From NCBI GenBank assembly GCA_018882835.1, contig VERE01000004.1, positions 1 to 64,000 on the forward strand: a DNA stretch of 64,000 nt, written 5' to 3'. Source of the DNA: Limnohabitans sp. (GTDB lineage: Bacteria; Pseudomonadota; Gammaproteobacteria; Burkholderiales; Burkholderiaceae_C). The position numbers and the translations under genes were made by a program. This document shows, piece after piece, positions 59,253 to 64,000 of this stretch; positions within the stretch are counted from its first letter, which is position 1; the number at the start of each line of letters is the position of its first letter. The notes under the pieces are model-generated. The model was given only the letters and a program-made list of their open reading frames with translations, did not search any database and was not told the DNA's origin.

Positions 59253-60278
59253 TCAGCGGGGCAGCGACTCAACTTCTCGGGTCCAACGCTCCAGCAGGCG
59301 GCGCCGTTCGGCGGCTTTGCCATATTTTTCAAAGTCGTACTTGATGAGTCGCACCGAATCCATTGCCGGAATTCGGGGGTCGGGCTTGAAAGTCTTGTTG
59401 GCCGGGGTTTGGAAGCTGCCCGCTTTGGCGCCAATGGCTTGGCCTTGGGGGCTCATCAAAAAGTCGTAATAGCGCTTGGCATGGTCCAGATTGCGAGTGC
59501 CCTTGATGAGCGCAATCCCGCCAATTTCATAGCTGGTGCCTTCGCATGGCGCGGTGGTGGCGACCGGGTATTTGTTGTGGCGCCAGCCATCGAAACCAAA
59601 AATAAAGCTGATGCCCACCGCCACTTCGCCCTTGGCCACATTGGGCGCTTGTGCCGTGCCACTGCGGGTGTACTGGGTGACGTTCTTGTGCAAGGCCTTG
59701 AGGTACTCGAAGGCCGCGTCCTCGCCCATCAGCTGCACCAGGCCTGCCAGAATGGTGTAGGCGGTGCCGCTGGACGCGGGGTGAGAGATCTCGATCTCGC
59801 CTTTGTAGACGGGCTTGATGACGTCCGACCAGCATTGAGGCGCGGGCAGTTTTTTCTTTTTCAGCAACTCGGTGTTCCAGCCGAAACCGATCGCACTGGT
59901 GTAAAAGCCACCGACACGGTTCTGGGTCATGGCGTATTGGCGAACGCTCCAGCCATGCAAGTCGTCCAGGTAGGTGGGTCGGTAAGCTTCCAGCAGGCCC
60001 ACTTCGGCGGCTTGCAAGAAGGGGTCACCGGTGCCGCCCCACCACAAGTCGGTTTTGGGGTTGGCGGCCTCGGCGCGCAGCTGCGCCAAGGCTTCACCTG
60101 TGGGCTTGCGGGTTTGCAAGACCCGAATGCCTGTGGCTTTTTGAAACTCATTGGCGGCCATTTCACACCAACTCTGGTCGGTGCTGCAAATGGCGTTGAC
60201 GGTGCCGCTTTGGCCCCAGGCAGGGCCCAGTGACAAGCTGACAAGGCACAGTGCCAGGCGACGTAGAACGAGAGTCAT
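59253..60278 (-). CDS. ABC transporter substrate-binding protein, iron/spermidine type
   Basis: 341-residue periplasmic binding protein of the FbpA/AfuA-like group. The signal peptide ends around GPAWGQ. Mature features: EFQKATGIRVLQTRKPTGEA, DLWWGGTGDPFLQAAEVGLL, GWNTELLKKKKLPAPQCWSD, and late YYDFLMSPQGQAIGAKAGSF. The ligand is probably ferric iron or a phosphorylated small molecule; the tyrosine pattern was not checked. No permease genes are adjacent. It lies 9 bp downstream of the pseudouridine synthase gene on the same strand. Confidence 0.88.
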   Translation of the reverse strand: MTLVLRRLALCLVSLSLGPAWGQSGTVNAICSTDQSWCEMAANEFQKATGIRVLQTRKPTGEALAQLRAEAANPKTDLWWGGTGDPFLQAAEVGLLEAYRPTYLDDLHGWSVRQYAMTQNRVGGFYTSAIGFGWNTELLKKKKLPAPQCWSDVIKPVYKGEIEISHPASSGTAYTILAGLVQLMGEDAAFEYLKALHKNVTQYTRSGTAQAPNVAKGEVAVGISFIFGFDGWRHNKYPVATTAPCEGTSYEIGGIALIKGTRNLDHAKRYYDFLMSPQGQAIGAKAGSFQTPANKTFKPDPRIPAMDSVRLIKYDFEKYGKAAERRRLLERWTREVESLPR

Positions 60279-60287
60279 GGCGATTCC

Positions 60288-61049
60288 TTAAAACTTTTCG
60301 TGCGGCGCCAAGTAACGCCACTGGCCCACGGGCAGATTGCCCAGCGCCACACGCCCCATGCGCACGCGCTTGAGGCCCACCACATGCAGCCCGACTTGCT
60401 CGCACATGCGCCGGATTTGCCGCTTTTTTCCTTCGGTCAGCACAAAGCGCAATTGCTCCGGGTTTTGCCAGTCCACCCGCGCAGGTTTCAGCGCCTGGCC
60501 ATCCAGGCTCAAGCCGTGCCGCAAGCGGGCCAGCTGATCGGGGGGAAAGGCACGTTGCACATCGGTTTGCGTCATGCCGTAGTGCACCCGAACCAAATAC
60601 TCTTTTTCGGTGTGGCCGTCTTCGCCAATCAATTGGCGGGCAATGCGACCGTCTTGCGTCAGGACCAACAAGCCCACCGAGTCGATGTCCAGCCGCCCGG
60701 CAGGTGCCAGGCCACGCAGCTGGCCCGCAGAGAAACGTGTGCGCGAGGGGTCGTCGCGCCAGTGGTTGCGGGGCTGGATCAGGGTGATGGCCGGGGTGTG
60801 GCCGTCTTCGGCTTGCCCGCTGACATAGCCCACCGGCTTGTTCAGCAATATGGTGACGCGCTCGGCCTGTTGTTGCTGCGCTTGGCGCTCTACGGTAATG
60901 CGGGCTTGCGCACTCACTTGCATGCCCATGCTGGCGGGCTGACCGTTGACACGCACCCAGCCGCGCGCGATCCAGTCATCGGCTTCGCGGCGCGAGCACA
61001 GGCCCAGTTCGGCCATGCGCTTGTTCAGACGTTGGGTGGCGTTGTCCAT
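60288..61049 (-). CDS. RsuA/RluB/RluF-family rRNA pseudouridine synthase
   Basis: 253-residue enzyme that isomerises a uridine in rRNA. An N-terminal S4 RNA-binding domain (about 5-55, LNKRMAELGLCSRREADDWI) precedes the synthase domain, with the catalytic Asp in PAGRLDIDSVGLLVLTQDG. The C-terminal EGKKRQIRRMCEQVGLHVV is conserved. The sequence is nearest RluF/RluB style, but the target position is not assignable. ATG 61049 was chosen over a TTG seven codons upstream. The Crp-like gene is 25 bp upstream. Confidence 0.92.
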   Translation of the reverse strand: MDNATQRLNKRMAELGLCSRREADDWIARGWVRVNGQPASMGMQVSAQARITVERQAQQQQAERVTILLNKPVGYVSGQAEDGHTPAITLIQPRNHWRDDPSRTRFSAGQLRGLAPAGRLDIDSVGLLVLTQDGRIARQLIGEDGHTEKEYLVRVHYGMTQTDVQRAFPPDQLARLRHGLSLDGQALKPARVDWQNPEQLRFVLTEGKKRQIRRMCEQVGLHVVGLKRVRMGRVALGNLPVGQWRYLAPHEKF

Positions 61050-61074
61050 GATGCTGGGCAGTGTACCCAAGCCC

Positions 61075-61794
61075 TCACAAAGTGCGCAGGACCGCGTCGT
61101 TGCGCAGCCCTTCCAGGCTCAGCACCCGCAAGCCACCGTACTCGATGCGAATCAGGGCAGCCTCTTGCAAGGTGTTCAGCGCCATGTTCACCCGCTGGCG
61201 TGACAGGCCCACCAGGTAAGCCAGCTCTTGCTGGGTGATGCGCAGCACCTCGCCCACCCCGGGGTACAGCACCGGGTTGAACAACGAGGCCAGGCTGCGC
61301 GCCACGCGCACGTCGGGGTCGTTCATGCGGTCGATTTCGCGCGCCGCGATGAACTGCCCCAGCCGCTCGTTGAGCTGGTTCATCACAAAACGGTTGAAGC
61401 CGATCGAATGGTCCAGCAGCCAGTGAAAGCCATCGATGGGCAAGCCCGCGACCACGCTGTTGCGCAGGGCCTGGACGTTGTAGCGGTAAGGCTCTTGCTT
61501 GATCGCGGTGCCCTCGCCAAACCAGCCGCCAGAGGGCAGGCCGGTGTAGGTCACGCTGTTGCCTTGCGCGCTTTCGGTGCTCATTTTCAGCAGGCCATCG
61601 ACCACGCCAAACCAGTAGGTGGGCGGGCGCCCATAGCGGCACACATGGTCGCCGGGTTGCGCATCGCCCACCACGATCTGGGGGATGACCCGCTCTTGCT
61701 CGGCGGGTTGCAAATGGCGCAGCCAGGGGATGCCGGCCAGTTCATCCGGGCGCGGTGCGCGGCGGCGTTGGTGCAAGGTCAGGTCGGTGGCCAT
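61075..61794 (-). CDS. Crp/Fnr-family transcriptional regulator
   Basis: 239-residue regulator with an N-terminal cyclic-nucleotide-type beta-roll (about 40-130, GDHVCRYGRPPTYWFGVVDG, PSGGWFGEGTAIKQEPYRYN), a dimer helix, and a C-terminal HTH (RITQQELAYLVGLSRQRVNM). It has no N-terminal Cys cluster, so it is not FNR itself. The recognition helix SRQRVNMAL lacks both the Glu and the distal Arg of E. coli Crp (SRETVGR), so its DNA site probably differs. It is divergent from the acyl-CoA ligase gene across 185 bp. Confidence 0.9.
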   Translation of the reverse strand: MATDLTLHQRRRAPRPDELAGIPWLRHLQPAEQERVIPQIVVGDAQPGDHVCRYGRPPTYWFGVVDGLLKMSTESAQGNSVTYTGLPSGGWFGEGTAIKQEPYRYNVQALRNSVVAGLPIDGFHWLLDHSIGFNRFVMNQLNERLGQFIAAREIDRMNDPDVRVARSLASLFNPVLYPGVGEVLRITQQELAYLVGLSRQRVNMALNTLQEAALIRIEYGGLRVLSLEGLRNDAVLRTL

Positions 61795-61979
61795 GGGGAA
61801 GTTGCTTTGTCAGGGCGGGGTAAGTTGTGATTAGGGTATTCCCTTGATTGTCATCGTAACGACAAAATAACGTCAAACTCAATCCTAGTATCACTGAAAT
61901 GAAACCCGGGGTCATTTGTGTGACAGATCACATACCGGGTGACGGGGTTGCGAAACGCTACAAGATACGAGGACAAGCC
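61795..61979. promoter_or_regulatory. Divergent control region with Crp/Fnr-like palindrome
   Basis: This 185-bp spacer between the Crp/Fnr-type gene and the acyl-CoA ligase gene contains the palindrome TGTGA-CAGA-TCACA at 61919-61932. It has Crp-like half-sites but the 4-base FNR spacing. An outer ACCCGG (61904-61909) / CCGGGT (61935-61940) repeat is nearby. TAGTAT at 61887-61892 is a possible -10. The operator role is inferred. Confidence 0.45.
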
Positions 61980-63926
61980 ATGCAAACCACTTTTCCCAGA
62001 TTGCTGTTACAGCATGCCCAGCAGCGGCCCACCGCGCCGGCCATGCGCGAGAAAGAATATGGCATTTGGCAGACCCTGACCTGGGCCGACCTGGCCGCCA
62101 TGGTGCAAAAGCTGGCCTGCGGCCTGCACCAGATGGGTCTCTCGCGGGGCGATCATTTGGTGGTCATAGGTTCCAACCGCCCTCGGTTGTATGCCACGAT
62201 GCTGGCGACCCAGGCTCTGGGCGCGATCCCGATCCCGCTTTATCAGGACGCGGTGGGGGCCGAGTGCGTCTTTCCAATCAACAACGCCGATGTGAAATTC
62301 TGCGTGGTGGAAGATCAGGAGCAAGTCGACAAGTTGCTGGAAATCCGGGAGGACTGCCCCCAACTGGCGCACATTTTCTATGACGATCCTCGCGGACTGC
62401 GCAAGTACACCGACAACGGCTTAGGCTCGTTGGACGAGTTGTTGGCAGCGGGCGAGGTTTTTGCCCGGCAGCATCCGGATTTTGTGCAAGACGAGATCGA
62501 CAAGGCCCAGGTCGACGATGTCGCGGCCATGTTTTTCACCTCCGGGACCACAGGCAACCCCAAAGGGGTGGTGCACACCCACCGCAGTTTGCTGGACCGG
62601 GCTGATGCCGGGGCGCAATTCGATCATCTGAGCAGCTCGGAAGAGGTGTTGGCCTACCTCCCGCCCGCCTGGATTGGTCAAAATATTTTCAGCTATGCGC
62701 AGTGGCTGTGTTGCGGCTATGTGGTGAATTGCCCCGAGTCGCAGGCGACCGTGACCATTGACCTGAAGGAAGTGGGACCCACGTATTATTTTGCGCCACC
62801 CCGGGTGTTCGAAGGTTTGCTGACGACCGTCATGATCCGAATGGAAGATGCTGGCGCCCTCAAGCGCAATATGTTTCATTTTTTCATGGATGTGGCGCGA
62901 CGCTGGGGACCCACCAAGACTGACGGCAAGTCTATTGGTTTATGGGGTGGGTTGCTCTACGCTTTGGGCAACCTGATGGTGTATGGGCCATTGCGCAACA
63001 GCCTGGGCATGTCGCGCGTCCGCGTGGCCTACACCGCCGGTGAGGCCATCGGTCCGGACCTGTTCAGTTTTTACCGCTCGATTGGTGTCAACCTCAAGCA
63101 GTTGTATGGCTCGACCGAAACCGCGGTGTTCGTTTGCCTGCAACCCGACCATGAGGCCCGCGCAGATACCGTTGGCGTGCCCTGCCCAGGAGTGGAAATC
63201 AAGGTGGCGGACAACGGAGAAATTCTGGTCAAGTCACCAGGTCTGCTCAAGGAGTACTACAAAAATCCTGCGGCTACGGCCGAAGTGCTGACTTCAGAAG
63301 GCTGGTACCACACCAGCGATGCGGGTTTCATCGACAGCCACGGGCACCTCAAGATCATCGACCGAGTCAAGGATGTCGGCCGCATCCGAGGTGGCGCCAA
63401 CGACGGCGCGATGTTCGCCCCCAAGTATGTGGAGAACAAGCTCAAGTTTTTCCCGCAGATCAAGGAAGTCGTGGCCTATGGAGACGGCCGGGAAAAAGTG
63501 TGCGTGATGATCAACATCGATTTCGAGGCCGTGGGCAACTGGGCCGAGCGCCGCAATCTGCCGTACGCGGGCTACACCGATCTGGCGCAAAAGCCCGAGG
63601 TTTACGGTCTCATCCAGGAGTGCGTGGAAAAAGTCAACGCGGATTTGGCCGAGGACAGCTTGCTCGCGGGCAGCCAGGTCAGCCGCTTTTTGGTGTTGCA
63701 CAAGGAATTGGACGCCGATGATGGCGAGCTGACCCGGACCAACAAAGTGCGCCGCGGTTTCATCGCCGAGAAGTACCAGGTGCTGGTGGATGCGCTGTAT
63801 GGCGGTGCAACGCAGCAGTATATCGAGACGCAAGTCAAATTCGAGGATGGCCGAACCGGCAGCGTCAATGCCACTTTGAAAATTTCGGACGCCAAAACCT
63901 TTGCGGTGATGGGGAAAGCAGCATGA
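61980..63926 (+). CDS. AMP-dependent acyl-CoA synthetase/ligase
   Basis: 648-residue adenylate-forming enzyme of the long-chain acyl-CoA synthetase group. The P-loop-like signature is FFTSGTTGNPKGVVHTH. Other motifs are YGSTETAVFVCLQPDHEARA and GWYHTSDAGFIDSHGHLKII, and a hinge segment IDRVKDVGRIRGGANDGAMF. It activates a carboxylic acid to its CoA thioester. GAGGACAAGCC precedes ATG 61980; an ATG 27 codons upstream lies in the operator region. It overlaps by 4 bases (ATGA) an ABC ATPase of LivG type, so the acid may be imported by that transporter. Confidence 0.93.
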   Translation: MQTTFPRLLLQHAQQRPTAPAMREKEYGIWQTLTWADLAAMVQKLACGLHQMGLSRGDHLVVIGSNRPRLYATMLATQALGAIPIPLYQDAVGAECVFPINNADVKFCVVEDQEQVDKLLEIREDCPQLAHIFYDDPRGLRKYTDNGLGSLDELLAAGEVFARQHPDFVQDEIDKAQVDDVAAMFFTSGTTGNPKGVVHTHRSLLDRADAGAQFDHLSSSEEVLAYLPPAWIGQNIFSYAQWLCCGYVVNCPESQATVTIDLKEVGPTYYFAPPRVFEGLLTTVMIRMEDAGALKRNMFHFFMDVARRWGPTKTDGKSIGLWGGLLYALGNLMVYGPLRNSLGMSRVRVAYTAGEAIGPDLFSFYRSIGVNLKQLYGSTETAVFVCLQPDHEARADTVGVPCPGVEIKVADNGEILVKSPGLLKEYYKNPAATAEVLTSEGWYHTSDAGFIDSHGHLKIIDRVKDVGRIRGGANDGAMFAPKYVENKLKFFPQIKEVVAYGDGREKVCVMINIDFEAVGNWAERRNLPYAGYTDLAQKPEVYGLIQECVEKVNADLAEDSLLAGSQVSRFLVLHKELDADDGELTRTNKVRRGFIAEKYQVLVDALYGGATQQYIETQVKFEDGRTGSVNATLKISDAKTFAVMGKAA

Positions 63927-64000
63927 GCAAAAAGATTGGTGACGTCATTCTGGACGTCCAAAACATCAGCCTGCGCTTCGGCGGCGTGAAAGCGCTGACC
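63923..64000 (+). CDS. ABC transporter ATP-binding protein, LivG-like (3' cut by window edge)
   Basis: Only the first 26 codons are visible: MSKKIGDVILDVQNISLRFG then GVKALT. This is the typical N-terminal strand of an ABC ATPase (ISLRFGGVKAL before the Walker A region) and matches LivG-type branched-chain amino-acid transport ATPases. The ATG overlaps the stop of the acyl-CoA ligase. The remaining transporter genes presumably follow outside the window. Confidence 0.8.
   Translation, partial: MSKKIGDVILDVQNISLRFGGVKALT

Noticed and set aside
61899-61979. Upstream ATG giving the acyl-CoA ligase 27 extra residues
   Set aside because: The extension runs through the palindromic operator-like region and is not typical of the family. 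ATG 61980 has a GAGGA ribosome site.

Overview
The window is a chromosomal segment of a betaproteobacterium. It most likely belongs to Burkholderiales, family Comamonadaceae (Limnohabitans, Rhodoferax and Acidovorax type). This rests on the GC-rich coding bias, Bug/TctC-type solute-binding proteins, a PhaM polyhydroxyalkanoate-granule protein, the recG-oxyR-ubiA order, DUF3567, DUF3108 and DUF1840 proteins, and a branched-chain amino-acid transporter cluster that opens with an acyl-CoA ligase. The assignment comes from protein recognition only; no alignment was run.

Layout. 1-4190: 3' part of the ATP synthase operon (atpA partial, atpG, atpD, atpC) with a clear terminator. 4200-6740: NTF2-like protein, YheT hydrolase, unknown protein, and a convergent membrane-anchored cytochrome c5. 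6818-7849: tRNA-Arg(CCG), then a coupled pair of unrecognised genes (zinc-ribbon-like protein plus membrane coiled-coil protein). 7869-10472: rsmI against yraN-diaA-dolP, an yraL-N-O-P type envelope/DNA-initiation cluster. 10476-20756: metabolic genes (HIBADH-like dehydrogenase, PilT-like ATPase, YggS, biotinyl-carboxyltransferase fusion, GlcD-like oxidase with LysR regulator, PurU, omega-aminotransferase, Bug protein). 20772-27177: DUF3567, DUF3108, IclR regulator, fumarylacetoacetase-like and enoyl-CoA hydratase-like enzymes, TonB-ExbB-ExbD and a copper chaperone. 27276-31031: PhaM, FIST sensor, a second dehydrogenase, and an orphan GltI-like binding protein. 31087-33298: queA-tgt (queuosine). 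33519-39026: XRE regulator, recG-oxyR-ubiA, a small Ala/Lys-rich exported protein, proC. 39072-42119: glpK-glpD. 42167-51233: the spc and alpha ribosomal operons, rplN to rplQ with secY, infA and rpoA. 51253-64000: tRNA-fMet, hydrolase, DUF1840, SrkA kinase, a second FAH enzyme, two Bug proteins and a ModA-like protein without visible permeases, HtpG, an iron-type binding protein, an RsuA-family pseudouridine synthase, a Crp/Fnr regulator, an AMP-binding ligase and the first codons of an ABC ATPase.

The region is mostly core genome. There are no IS elements, phage genes or CRISPR arrays. No gene-free stretch exceeds 300 bases; the largest are about 220 (33299-33518), 203 (42120-42322) and 185 (61795-61979). 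Many gene pairs overlap by 4 bases (ATGA, GTGA or TTGA), so translational coupling is common. Several terminators for minus-strand genes lie inside the 3' coding end of the convergent neighbour. The least explained locus is the two-gene unit at 7050-7849 directly downstream of tRNA-Arg.
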